Shown piece after piece: positions 1 through 8,705 of a DNA stretch of 64,000 nucleotides; position 1 is the stretch's first letter, and every line of letters starts with the position of its first letter. The stretch comes from an uncultured Desulfatitalea sp. (lineage in GTDB: Bacteria > Desulfobacterota > Desulfobacteria > Desulfobacterales > Desulfosarcinaceae): the NCBI GenBank assembly GCA_937868765.1, contig CALMNL010000004.1, positions 1,748,749 to 1,812,748 on the forward strand. The letters are read 5' to 3'. The notes under the pieces are model-generated. The model made no database searches. It was not told the DNA's origin and saw nothing but the letters and a program-made list of their open reading frames with translations. Made by a program: the position numbers and the translations under genes.

Positions 1-1482
1 ATCAGCGTGGTCAACGTCTCGCTGCCCCACATGATGGGCACCTTCAGCGAAGACATCTCGGCCATCACCTGGGTGGCCACTGCCTACAGCATCGCCGAGA
101 TCATCATGGTGACCATGGCCGGCTGGTGGAGCGCGCTGATCGGCCGCAAGCGGCTCTACCTCTTCTCCTTCGGTTTGTTCACCCTCGGTTCCATGCTCTG
201 CGGCACCGCCGTCTCCTTTCCCCAGATGCTGTTCTATCGTGTTATCCAGGGGATCGGCGGCGGCGCCCTGATCCCGGTCTCCCAGGCCATCCTGCGCGAA
301 ACCTTTCCCCAGGAAGAACAGGGCATGGCCATGGCCCTGTGGGGCATGGGGGTGGTGCTGGCGCCGGCCACGGGACCGATCCTGGGGGGCTGGTTGACCG
401 ACAATTACGGCTGGCCCTGGGTCTTTTACATCAATGTGCCGGTGAGCATTGCGGGCATTCTCATGGTGGCGGCCTACGTGCACGACCCGCCTTATTTGCG
501 GCGGGGCATCAAGCGGGTCGACTGGCTGGGCATCTTCCTGCTCTCGGTGGCCCTGACCACCCTACAGATCGTCATGGAGCGCGGCGAGCAGGAGAACTGG
601 TTCGATTCGCGCATGATCCAGCTGGGCGCGGCCGTTTGCCTGATTTCCATCGTCGGGTTGATCTACTGGGAGTTGAAGACCGACGAGCCGGTGGTCAATT
701 TCCGCATCCTGCGCAATTCGGCCCTGAGTCTCGGGGCGACCATGGGCATCGTCTTCGGCATCGTGCTCTTCGGCAGCACCTTCATCCTGCCCCAGTTCAC
801 CCAGACCCTTCTCGGCTATCCGGCCTTCGACGCCGCCCTGGTCCTGGCGCCCCGGGCCATGATGCTCATCGTCTGCATGCCGGTGGTGGGCCGGCTCTAC
901 CGCCATGTGGAGGCCCGCCTGCTGGTGACCTTCGGCATCTTCGTCACCTGCTGGGCCTATTACGACCTGACCCAGCTGTCCCTGTCGGTGGGCATCTGGG
1001 ATATGGTGCCCACCCTGCTGGTCATGGGGGTCGGCCTGCCCTTCGTCTTCGTCACCACCAGCACCCTTTCCCTGAGCACCATCCCCAAGGTGAACATGAC
1101 CGACGCCTCCAGCCTCTACACCCTGGCCCGGCGCATCGGCGGCAACATGGGGTATGCCTTGACCGCCACCCTGGTCTCCCGGGGGGTGCAGGTGCACCGT
1201 GTCCAGCTGGTGAGCCAGATCACCCCCTACAATTTCAATTTCAACGACTTCCAGCAGCAGGCGGCCGCCTTCCTGGCCCACGCCGGCCTGAACCCTGCGG
1301 CCATCAAGCAGACCGGTCTGGCCCTGGTCAACCTGCTGATTTCCCGGCAGGCCGCCATGCTGGCCTACAACGACGTCTCCTGGATCATGGGCTTCATGTT
1401 CCTGGCGACCCTGCCCATGGCCTTCATGCTGCCCAGCCGCAAAAAGATCGCCCAGCGCCAGAAGGAGATGAATGCCGCGTAA
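1..1482 (+). CDS. DHA2-family MFS drug exporter (5' end cut by window)
   Basis: Inner-membrane proton-driven multidrug exporter of the 14-TM DHA2 (EmrB/QacA) family. The reading frame is open from base 1. It enters inside the first membrane helix, with a VNVSLPHMMGTF segment matching the family's usual (T)IVNVALP motif, so the true start lies just upstream and the GTG at 7 is not the start. GWWSALIGRKRLY is the loop 2-3 signature, and the motif C region (LAPATGPILGGWLTD) that marks antiporters follows at about residue 120. The C-terminus ends in a basic tail. The stop overlaps the start of the downstream rarD-like gene by 11 bases, so the two are probably co-transcribed. An EmrA-type adaptor would be expected upstream but is outside the window. 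The substrate cannot be predicted. Confidence 0.93.
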   Translation: MSVVNVSLPHMMGTFSEDISAITWVATAYSIAEIIMVTMAGWWSALIGRKRLYLFSFGLFTLGSMLCGTAVSFPQMLFYRVIQGIGGGALIPVSQAILRETFPQEEQGMAMALWGMGVVLAPATGPILGGWLTDNYGWPWVFYINVPVSIAGILMVAAYVHDPPYLRRGIKRVDWLGIFLLSVALTTLQIVMERGEQENWFDSRMIQLGAAVCLISIVGLIYWELKTDEPVVNFRILRNSALSLGATMGIVFGIVLFGSTFILPQFTQTLLGYPAFDAALVLAPRAMMLIVCMPVVGRLYRHVEARLLVTFGIFVTCWAYYDLTQLSLSVGIWDMVPTLLVMGVGLPFVFVTTSTLSLSTIPKVNMTDASSLYTLARRIGGNMGYALTATLVSRGVQVHRVQLVSQITPYNFNFNDFQQQAAAFLAHAGLNPAAIKQTGLALVNLLISRQAAMLAYNDVSWIMGFMFLATLPMAFMLPSRKKIAQRQKEMNAA

Positions 1483-2380
1483 CCCCCGGGACAACGCCGC
1501 CTGGGGCGCCGGGGCGGCCATCGGCGCCTTCGGCCTCTGGGCGCTCTTTCCCATCTATTTCAACCAGTTTGGACCGAATGTGTCGGCCCTGGAGATCCTT
1601 TTGCAGCGCGTGGTCTGGGCCTGGTTCTTCCTGCTGGCCTTCGTTCTGGTCTCAGGGCGGTGGGGCCCGGTGCGCGCCCTGCTGCGACGCCCCCGGGCCC
1701 TGATGGCGCTGACCGCCAGCGCCCTGGCCATCAGCACCAACTGGGGCACTTTCATCTGGGCCGTCACCCATGGCGAAATCCTGCAGAGCAGTCTGGGCTA
1801 TTACATCAACCCGCTGCTCAATGTGCTGCTGGGGTATTGCTTTCTGGGCGAGCGGCTGCAACCGCTGCAGCGGCTGGCCATCGTCGCGGCCGGCGCCGGC
1901 GTGCTGTTCGCAGTGTTCGCATACGGACACGTGCCGTGGCTGGCGCTGTTGATGGCCACCACCTTCAGCCTCTACGGGCTGATCCGCAAGCAGGTGGAGA
2001 CCGACAGCATCACCGGCCTGATGGTGGAGACCCTTTTGCTGCTGCCCCTGGCTGCCGGATGGCTGGCGCTCCTGTACGCGCGGGGAGAGGCCGTCTTCCT
2101 GCACGCGGACCCGGGCACCGACCTGCTGCTCGTGGGCGCCGGAATCATCACCTTGCTGCCGCTGATGCTCTTCGCCTTCGCCGCCCGGCAGCTGCGCCTG
2201 GCCACCCTCGGTTTTTCCCAGTACATCGCCCCCACCGGTCATTTTTTGATCGGCGTCTATCTCTACGGCGAACCGTTCACCACCGCCGACGCCATCACCT
2301 TCGGCTGCATCTGGGGCGGCCTGGCCCTTTATACCATCGACATGGCACGGACCCACCGCCGGCATTCGCTGCTGAAATAG
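1472..2380 (+). CDS. rarD: RarD/EamA-family permease
   Basis: A 302-residue, ten-helix drug/metabolite transporter of the EamA superfamily. The opening GAGAAIGAFGLWALFPIYF and the internal SALAISTNWGTFIWAV are typical of RarD (called chloramphenicol-sensitive protein in annotations, although its physiological substrate is not settled). Two EamA repeats are visible, roughly residues 10-145 and 155-290. The start ATG at 1472 lies inside the end of the upstream exporter gene (11-base overlap) and is preceded by AAGGAG, so translation is probably coupled. The family assignment is secure; the transport role is inferred. Confidence 0.9.
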   Translation: MPRNPRDNAAWGAGAAIGAFGLWALFPIYFNQFGPNVSALEILLQRVVWAWFFLLAFVLVSGRWGPVRALLRRPRALMALTASALAISTNWGTFIWAVTHGEILQSSLGYYINPLLNVLLGYCFLGERLQPLQRLAIVAAGAGVLFAVFAYGHVPWLALLMATTFSLYGLIRKQVETDSITGLMVETLLLLPLAAGWLALLYARGEAVFLHADPGTDLLLVGAGIITLLPLMLFAFAARQLRLATLGFSQYIAPTGHFLIGVYLYGEPFTTADAITFGCIWGGLALYTIDMARTHRRHSLLK

Positions 2381-2467
2381 CGGAGCAACCGGTGGTTGAC
2401 ACACACCGGGCCGGCGTCATATTGCCTTTCGCAAGGCCGTGTGCTCAACTTGGCCCGGGAGATGGAA

Positions 2468-3556
2468 ATGGATTTCGAGCGTCTGATCCGCCAGGTGCGA
2501 TATAATTGCGATCTCTCCGACGCCCGCCACGCCGGACTCTACTCGGTCTGCGGCCTGGCCCTGCGCCTGCGCGACCTGTACAAATGGGATCACCGCCTGC
2601 CCCCCTGGGAAGAGCATGAAGCCCCCGCGGTGCTGGATTGGATCGGCCGTCGCGAAGAGCTGTGGGAATCACTGGCCGAGGCCGAGTTCCAGCCGCTGAC
2701 CATCGGCGACCGCGAATTCGAACCGTTTGACAGCCAGGCGATCAACGCGCGGCTTACGCCCCAGGGCCTCTTTTACGGCGCCGGCTATGCCCACAGCCTG
2801 AAACCCACCTTTTTCCTGGCACGCATCGAAGAGCGCCGGACCTTGCACGGCCGCACCGTCTGGCGCCTGGGCGAAGAGCTGGCCCGGGACCTGCTGACCC
2901 TGCCGGCCTTCGTCCAGGACGACCAGGTGGTGCTGCGCACCGAGGCGGCACGCATGTTCGTGTGGGACGAGATCGCTTATATCCCCAACAGCGGCCGGCC
3001 CGCCCTGGCCTTTGCCCTGAAGGCCTGCTGCAATCTGCCCGATGCTCATGCCGACGGCATCCGGCGGCATCTGGACCGCATACTGGAATTGCAGCAGGAT
3101 ACCTATATCCAGCACGAACTGAGCGAACTCGCGGACCAGGTGTTCGACCGCGCCACCTGGCGGCGGATGCTCTCCGACTTTGCCCACACGCCGGTGGAAC
3201 TGCTGGCCCGCGCCCTGAAAGACATGCTGGCCGACAGCGGCCCCCTGGGGCCGCTGCGCCGCTTCGCCGCGGAGCGTGACGCGGCGGGTCTGGGTTTCTA
3301 TATGGCCTTCGGCGGCGGCCTGGCGCCGCACCTTTTTTGTGAATTGAAAACCGCTTTCAACGCCTTCCTGCAAAGCGGCGATTGGGCGGAAATCGGCCGG
3401 GCCACCGCCGCGGTCTATGACAAGGCCGCAGTTTATGCCCGGGAAATCATGGCCATTTACGCCGAGGGCACTGTAAAACAAGACCCCGCGTGGACCCGGG
3501 AGGCCATCGAAGCGACCCTCCACGCCCGGGGGATCCTGAAAAAAGAGAACAATTGA
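2468..3556 (+). CDS. Conserved hypothetical protein, Sfum_1244-like
   Basis: Soluble protein of about 362 residues without signal peptide or membrane helix. I favour ATG 2468 (MDFERLIRQVRYNCDLSDAR) because GGGAG lies six bases upstream; ATG 2462 and a longer frame from 2396 are alternatives. The N-terminal part (NCDLSDARHAGLYSVCGLAL, then a W-rich RDLYKWDHRLPPWEE segment) resembles what I recall as the Sfum_1244 family of deltaproteobacteria, a name recalled from memory and not searched. No catalytic motif is recognised. It is separated from rarD by about 90 bases and followed by the LarA-type gene, with no clear functional link to either. Confidence 0.75.
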   Translation: MDFERLIRQVRYNCDLSDARHAGLYSVCGLALRLRDLYKWDHRLPPWEEHEAPAVLDWIGRREELWESLAEAEFQPLTIGDREFEPFDSQAINARLTPQGLFYGAGYAHSLKPTFFLARIEERRTLHGRTVWRLGEELARDLLTLPAFVQDDQVVLRTEAARMFVWDEIAYIPNSGRPALAFALKACCNLPDAHADGIRRHLDRILELQQDTYIQHELSELADQVFDRATWRRMLSDFAHTPVELLARALKDMLADSGPLGPLRRFAAERDAAGLGFYMAFGGGLAPHLFCELKTAFNAFLQSGDWAEIGRATAAVYDKAAVYAREIMAIYAEGTVKQDPAWTREAIEATLHARGILKKENN

Positions 3557-3666
3557 CAGGCAAGGTGGAACCCCGTACATGGTAAGCTGTTCGTCAAAAC
3601 GAAAGCGTGTTCGGTATAACTGAACAGCCCGGCCGGCGTGAAATGCGCGCGAACAGGAGGGTTGCC

Positions 3667-4893
3667 ATGCGTGTGCAGCTGCCGCAATTGCTCTGGTACG
3701 GCAATACGACCCTTGCGATCGACCTGCCCGACGATTGGGAAGTGGAGATCTGCCCCATGCGTGGGGCGCACCGTCCGCCCCTGACCGTCTCTCAGATGCG
3801 CGCGGCCATCCGCAATCCCGTGGGCGGTCCGCCCCTGCGCGAACTGGCCCGGGGCAAGCGGTCGGCCGTGATCGTCTTCGACGACATGACCCGTCCCACG
3901 CGCACCTACGAACTGGCGCCCCTGGTCCTCGAAGAACTGGCCGCCGCCGGTATCGCCGACGAGCAGATCACCTTCGTCTGTGCCCTGGGCACCCACGGCG
4001 CCCTCACCCAGCACGAGCTGCGCAAGAAGCTCGGGCCGCAAATCCTGGCCAAGTACCGGGTATTCAACCACAATTGCTACGAAAACTGCGTGACGCTGGG
4101 CACCACGAGCTACGGCACACCGGTGATGATCAACCGGGAGGTGATGGCCGCGGAGGTCAAGATCGGCATCGGCTGCGTGACCGCCCATCCCCAGACCGGC
4201 TTTTCCGGCGGCGGCAAGTTGCTGCTGCCCGGCGTGGCCCACATCGACACCATCAGCCACTACCACCTGAAGGTCCATGCCCAGGCGCCCCAGACCACGG
4301 GTCTGGGCAAGCACGAGAACAACATCCTGCGCCAGAACATCGAAGAGGCGGCCCGCATGGTGGCCCTGGATTTCAAAGTCGATGTCCTGTTCGACGGCCG
4401 GGGCGCCACCACCGCCCTTTTCGCCGGCGATCTATCTGCCGTTCATGCCCAGGCCGTGGCCCTGGCCAAAGAGGTGTATGACACCTGGCCGCGGCCCCGG
4501 AACAAACAGGTGGCCATCGCCAATGCCTTTGCCAAGGCCAACGAAATGCCCATCGCGGCCCTGGTGGGCATGCTGGCCCTGGACGGTTTCAAGGGAACCG
4601 TGGTGGTCATCGCCAACGCCCCCGAAGGGCAGGTGGTCCATTACCTGCTGGGCCGTTTCGGCCGCGCCCACGGCGGTCGCCAATATCCCATCTCCCACCT
4701 GCCGGGCAGCGTCGCGCTGATCATCATGGCGCCACACTACGACAAGACCTTCGGCGACTGGTTCGGCAATCCGGAAGTGATCACCTGGACCCGGGACTGG
4801 GAAAGCACCCTGGCGATCCTCGCCGGTAAGCACGGCGCGGGCACGCATGCCGCGGTACTGCCCAACGCCACCATGCAGTACTACGCCGGGTAG
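3667..4893 (+). CDS. Nickel-pincer lactate racemase family protein (LarA-like)
   Basis: A 408-residue LarA-domain protein (formerly DUF2088), predicted to racemise or epimerise a 2-hydroxy acid using the nickel-pincer nucleotide cofactor. Start ATG 3667 is preceded by AGGAGG. Key LarA positions are all present: D72/R76 in FDDMTRPTR, H110 in GTHGALT, H174 and K184 in HPQTGFSGGGK (K184 is the residue that binds the cofactor covalently in Lactobacillus LarA), and H200, the nickel ligand there. An active cofactor-bearing enzyme is therefore likely, but no larB, larC or larE is in this window. It lies directly upstream of a split UxaA-type dehydratase, suggesting a sugar-acid or sulfo/hydroxy-acid substrate rather than lactate itself. 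Confidence 0.88.
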   Translation: MRVQLPQLLWYGNTTLAIDLPDDWEVEICPMRGAHRPPLTVSQMRAAIRNPVGGPPLRELARGKRSAVIVFDDMTRPTRTYELAPLVLEELAAAGIADEQITFVCALGTHGALTQHELRKKLGPQILAKYRVFNHNCYENCVTLGTTSYGTPVMINREVMAAEVKIGIGCVTAHPQTGFSGGGKLLLPGVAHIDTISHYHLKVHAQAPQTTGLGKHENNILRQNIEEAARMVALDFKVDVLFDGRGATTALFAGDLSAVHAQAVALAKEVYDTWPRPRNKQVAIANAFAKANEMPIAALVGMLALDGFKGTVVVIANAPEGQVVHYLLGRFGRAHGGRQYPISHLPGSVALIIMAPHYDKTFGDWFGNPEVITWTRDWESTLAILAGKHGAGTHAAVLPNATMQYYAG

Positions 4894-4941
4894 CGCCGCA
4901 TCCGGCCGCGATAAAGCGGAAGGGATGCAAAAGGAGTTTAC

Positions 4942-5211
4942 ATGGCATCGCAATTGATCACCGTTCATGAAAAGGACAATGTGGCCGTGACCCCGCGGGA
5001 TTTCAAACAGGGGGAGACCCTGACGCGGCCGCAGGGCCCGGCCCTGGTGGCGCTCACCGACATCCCCTGCGGCCACAAGGTGGCCCTGACGGATCTGGCG
5101 GCCCAGGCCCCCATCGTCAAGTACGGCGAAATCATCGGCCGGGCCAAGCAGGCCATCCGCCGAGGCGAATGGGTGCACACCCACAACCTGATGTCCGTGG
5201 AGAATTTATAA
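4942..5211 (+). CDS. UxaA-type dehydratase small subunit (SAF domain)
   Basis: An 89-residue SAF-domain protein equivalent to the N-terminal domain of altronate dehydratase UxaA or to SuyA of (2R)-sulfolactate sulfo-lyase. PCGHKVALTDLAAQAPIVKYG and the closing GEWVHTHNL are the family's signature stretches. Start ATG 4942 has AAAAGGAG upstream. The stop is one base before the start of the large subunit, so the two are translated together and form one enzyme. Which hydroxyacid is dehydrated cannot be read from the small subunit. Confidence 0.88.
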   Translation: MASQLITVHEKDNVAVTPRDFKQGETLTRPQGPALVALTDIPCGHKVALTDLAAQAPIVKYGEIIGRAKQAIRRGEWVHTHNLMSVENL

Positions 5212-5212
5212 A

Positions 5213-6370
5213 ATGGAGACTTTCCAGGGCTTCGAGCGGCCGGACGGATCGGCCGGCATCCGCAATTACGTGGCCGTGATCCCCTCGGTGGCCTGCGCCA
5301 ATGGGGTGGTGGCGGCCATCGCCCGGGCGGTGCCCCAGGTGGTGCCCCTGTACCACGGCCACGGCTGCGGCCGGGCCGTGGAAAACGACATGCACATTCG
5401 GACCCTGGCCAATCTCGGCCGCAATCCCAATGTGGCCGCCGCGCTGGTGGTGGGGCTGGGGTGCGAGATGATCAAGGCCGAAGGCCTGGCCGCCCGGATC
5501 GCGCAGTCGGGCAAGCCGGCGGCCCATTTCGAGATCCAGCAGGCGGGCGGCACCCGCCGGGCCGCTGCCCGGGGCATCGAGATCGTCACCGGCCTTATGG
5601 CCGACGCGGCCCGCCTGGCACGCCGGCCCCTGCCGCTGGAGCGGATCTGTCTGGGCCTGGAGTGTGGCGGGTCCGACGCCTTTTCGGGCCTGACAGCCAA
5701 CCCCGGCGTGGGCCGGGTCTCGGACTGGCTGGTGGATCGCGGTGGAAGGGTGATCCTCACCGAAGACACCGAAATGATCGGCACCAGCCACATCCTCCGG
5801 CGCCGCGCATGCAATCCCGAGGTGGCCGGCCGCATCGGCGCCATGGTGGCCGAGGCCGAAAAATTGACCCACGACCTGCTGGGGCCGCTGGCTGCCTATG
5901 TCATCGCCCCGGGCAACATGGACGGCGGCATGAGTTCCATCCAGGAGAAATCCCTGGGGTGCATCGTCAAGTCGGGCACCCGCCCCATCACCCAGGTGGT
6001 GGACTATGGTCAGGTGCCCGATGCCAAGGGGGTGGTGCTCATGGACGGCCCCGGCTACGATACCGAATCCCTGACCGGCCTGGCCGCGGCCGGCTGCCAG
6101 GCGATCCTCTTCACCACCGGCCGCGGCAATCCCATCGGCTACCCCATCGTGCCGGTGATCAAGGTGGCCAGCACCAGCAGGCTCTATCGGCAGATGGAAG
6201 ACGACATGGACGTGGACGCCGGCGTGGTGCTCGACGGAACCCCCCTGGACGAACTGGGCCGCACGATCACGCAACTGCTCACCCGCGTCCTGGACGGCGA
6301 ACACACCAAGGCCGAAGTGAATCGGCAGGAGGGCATCGTCTGCCTGTACACCCTGCATCCATCCTTTTAA
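5213..6370 (+). CDS. UxaA-type dehydratase large subunit
   Basis: A 385-residue large subunit of the UxaA/GarD/SuyB family of iron-dependent lyases that remove water (or sulfite) from 2-hydroxy acids. The family core is complete: HGHGCGRAVENDM near residue 48, GLGCEMIKAEGLA, GLECGGSDAFSGLTANPGVG near 145-165, then a conserved C-terminal sheet (PVIKVASTS). It begins one base after the small-subunit stop. With the LarA-like gene upstream it forms a three-gene module that could interconvert stereoisomers and then dehydrate one of them to a 2-oxo acid. SuyB-like activity is an alternative that the sequence alone does not exclude. Confidence 0.88.
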   Translation: METFQGFERPDGSAGIRNYVAVIPSVACANGVVAAIARAVPQVVPLYHGHGCGRAVENDMHIRTLANLGRNPNVAAALVVGLGCEMIKAEGLAARIAQSGKPAAHFEIQQAGGTRRAAARGIEIVTGLMADAARLARRPLPLERICLGLECGGSDAFSGLTANPGVGRVSDWLVDRGGRVILTEDTEMIGTSHILRRRACNPEVAGRIGAMVAEAEKLTHDLLGPLAAYVIAPGNMDGGMSSIQEKSLGCIVKSGTRPITQVVDYGQVPDAKGVVLMDGPGYDTESLTGLAAAGCQAILFTTGRGNPIGYPIVPVIKVASTSRLYRQMEDDMDVDAGVVLDGTPLDELGRTITQLLTRVLDGEHTKAEVNRQEGIVCLYTLHPSF

Positions 6371-6421
6371 CGTTAACATTCAAATGGCGATCCACTGCTG
6401 CAACCAAGGAGGGCAAATTCC

Positions 6422-7849
6422 ATGGCACTACCCATCACCCGCCGGCTGGGGCGCACCGGGCGTCTGGTCACCACCCTCGGACTGGGCGGCCAGGCCTCCC
6501 TTCAATGGACCGGAGAGGGCGTCGATCCCATCGCCATCATCGAAAAAGCCCATCGCCTGGGCGTCACCTACATGGATACCTCCAACATCTACGGGCCGAG
6601 CCAGCAGAACTACGGCCAGGCCTTCCGACGGCTGGGGCTTTCGCAGGCCGCCCCCAATTACGACCCCGGCGCGCGCGCCCGTCTCTTCATGGCCGGCAAA
6701 ACCCACATCCGCACCGCCCGCTGCCCCGAAGGCCAGCGCTTTCGCAGCAACTGGAGCGACGGCATGACCGACGGCTCGGGGGTGGTCACCTGCGTCGACG
6801 ATCTGCGCCGGGCGCTGACCCTGATGTTCGGCGACGGCCGGGGCGCCTCGCCCGAAGGGGCCTACCTGGACAGCATCCAGTTTCACAACATCAATACCAT
6901 GGACGAAGTGGACATGCTCTTCGAGGGGTTCGACGATCCCTCGCCCGAGCGGCCCTGGATGGGCGCCCTGGCGGCCATGCTCGACTTCCGGGAGGGCACC
7001 AACCGCACGGGCTGCAATCCCGGCAGGGAAAAACGGATCCGCCACATCGGTATCAGCGGGCACTGGAATTCGCCGGCCCTGATGTACGCCATCCGGCGGG
7101 ATCATCGCCGGGTCATCGACACGCTGCTGGTCGCCGTCAATGCCAGCGACGGAAAATACCTGGCCCACCGGCACAATGCCATCGCCACGGCCGCCGCGGC
7201 CGACATGGGGGTCATCGGTATGAAAGTTTTCGCCGATGCCGCTTACTACCACAAGGCGCCGGTCTTCTCCAACGCCGTGGCGCACGTCTACCGCCAGGTG
7301 GGCTCGGCGGCGCTGCCCAGCCGGGACCTGATCCGCCATGCCCTCTCCATCGAAGGGGTCTGCACCCTGATCGTCGGCATCGGCCACGTGGACGACGATC
7401 CGGCCAAATGCCAGCTGAGCGCCAACCTTGCGGCCGCCCAGCTCGACGTGCCTTTGACCGAAACCCAGATGGCGGCCATCGAGGCCCGGGTCACCGCCGC
7501 CGGCAAGGACGGGGCCAACGCCTATTTCCAGCGGCCCGGCATAGGTCTCACCCCGCCCCGCAACGTGGGGGTGGAGGCGGACTCGGCCATGCCGGCCATG
7601 CGCCGCACCGCCGTGCGGGTGAGCTGGGACGGTGCCTATGCCGGCGCTGCGGCCGTGGACCATTACGTGGTGCTGCGGGACGGCCAGGAGATCGCCCGCA
7701 TTCCCCACCGGCCCCAGATCAGCCCGGTGCGGTTCCATTTCGACGATGTGTTCAAGGGGGATCCGGCCGGGCCCCACGCCTATGTGGTGCGGGCCGTGGA
7801 CAAAGCCGGGAATCTCGCGGAGAGTCCCGGCCTGCGCGCCGCTCCCTGA
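6422..7849 (+). CDS. Aldo/keto reductase with C-terminal fibronectin-type domain
   Basis: A 475-residue NAD(P)H-dependent oxidoreductase of the aldo/keto reductase family. The catalytic tetrad is visible as D52 and Y57 (MDTSNIYG), K93 (MAGKTHI) and H155 (SIQFHNIN). Length exceeds the usual 300-330 residues for two reasons: an insertion of about 50 residues between K93 and H155, and an extra C-terminal domain from about residue 395 that reads as a fibronectin-III-like fold (VRVSWDGAY...VDHYVVLRDGQEI...HAYVVRAVDKAGN). Start ATG 6422 follows AAGGAGGGC. It lies 51 bases after the UxaA-type gene and is likely part of the same unit, reducing the carbonyl product or oxidising the alcohol substrate (inference). 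Confidence 0.88.
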   Translation: MALPITRRLGRTGRLVTTLGLGGQASLQWTGEGVDPIAIIEKAHRLGVTYMDTSNIYGPSQQNYGQAFRRLGLSQAAPNYDPGARARLFMAGKTHIRTARCPEGQRFRSNWSDGMTDGSGVVTCVDDLRRALTLMFGDGRGASPEGAYLDSIQFHNINTMDEVDMLFEGFDDPSPERPWMGALAAMLDFREGTNRTGCNPGREKRIRHIGISGHWNSPALMYAIRRDHRRVIDTLLVAVNASDGKYLAHRHNAIATAAAADMGVIGMKVFADAAYYHKAPVFSNAVAHVYRQVGSAALPSRDLIRHALSIEGVCTLIVGIGHVDDDPAKCQLSANLAAAQLDVPLTETQMAAIEARVTAAGKDGANAYFQRPGIGLTPPRNVGVEADSAMPAMRRTAVRVSWDGAYAGAAAVDHYVVLRDGQEIARIPHRPQISPVRFHFDDVFKGDPAGPHAYVVRAVDKAGNLAESPGLRAAP

Positions 7850-8123
7850 TGGCGGCCGAATGGTCCGCCACCCCTGAAGAAAAACCGTGCTCGGCCATGG
7901 ACAGGCGCGCTTCCGATCCTTAGTGTTTGGCATTCCAGTTCGCATTCAAGCGTTGCCGAGTCCCAGAAACGGGCGGCCCCGATTGGATGCCCCGTGGATA
8001 TTCCACCGGCCAGGTTCCGCACGCGCCTGCAGTTGGTTTCCCTCCCTTTCCCTACACCGCCCCGGCTTCGGCTTGGATGCCCAAGCAAACCTTTTGACAG
8101 GGCATTTGCCCGGGGAGGTGACC

Positions 8124-8606
8124 ATGCAATTCAAACAAGCGGACATCCTGGGGGGTCTGGACAAAAAGTTCATCGCCCGGATCATGGACCTCGGCGTCAA
8201 ATCCACCCATGAAAGGGGGGAGGTCCTGTTCAAGGAGGGCAAGTCGGCGCAGTATTTCTACATTCTGATCAAAGGCAGCGTGCGGCTGAGCATGGGAGAC
8301 AGCTCGGTCTACACGGTGAGCCATGGCGGTGAAGCCCTGGGCTGGTCGGCCCTGGCCGGCCGCTATATCTATACCGCCACGGCCACATGCCTCGAACCGT
8401 CCACCCTGATCGCCTTCGATCGCGACGACCTCGACGGGATCATGATGAAAGACCCGGTTAATGCGGCGCTGTTCTACAAGAACCTGAGCCTGACACTGGG
8501 CAACCGTCTCGTCAGCATGGTCTCCGATCTGTCGGAATATCTCTCCGTGGCGGAGCATGTCTCCTACGGCACCGGCCAGGTCCAGGAGATGGAGGAAGCG
8601 CTCTGA
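8124..8606 (+). CDS. Cyclic-nucleotide-binding domain protein without HTH
   Basis: A 160-residue single-domain protein. Start ATG 8124 follows GGGGAGGTG; the frame is open further upstream but has no better start. Residues about 15-125 form a cNMP-binding beta-barrel (ERGEVLFKEGKSAQYFYILI, then SVRLSMGDSS, then GEALGWSALAG in the place of the phosphate-binding cassette). A helical tail follows, but there is no winged-helix DNA-binding domain as in CRP/FNR. The cassette lacks the classical RAA arginine, so cAMP binding is doubtful. It is probably a stand-alone sensor or partner-binding domain. It has its own transcription unit between the aldo/keto reductase and the RND genes. Confidence 0.8.
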   Translation: MQFKQADILGGLDKKFIARIMDLGVKSTHERGEVLFKEGKSAQYFYILIKGSVRLSMGDSSVYTVSHGGEALGWSALAGRYIYTATATCLEPSTLIAFDRDDLDGIMMKDPVNAALFYKNLSLTLGNRLVSMVSDLSEYLSVAEHVSYGTGQVQEMEEAL

Positions 8607-8705
8607 TCAAAGGGCGGCAAGGATAGGGATCTGTCATCCACCGTCGGAGCTTCCGCCGGAATGAATAGGTTTGTGTTTTCCATCTGCCACCGCGTGCTGA
8701 AAAAT

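Noticed and set aside
5461-7923. Long plus-strand open frame of about 820 codons
   Set aside because: It crosses two well-supported genes in a wrong frame, with arginine/proline/glycine-rich composition typical of GC-rich shadows.
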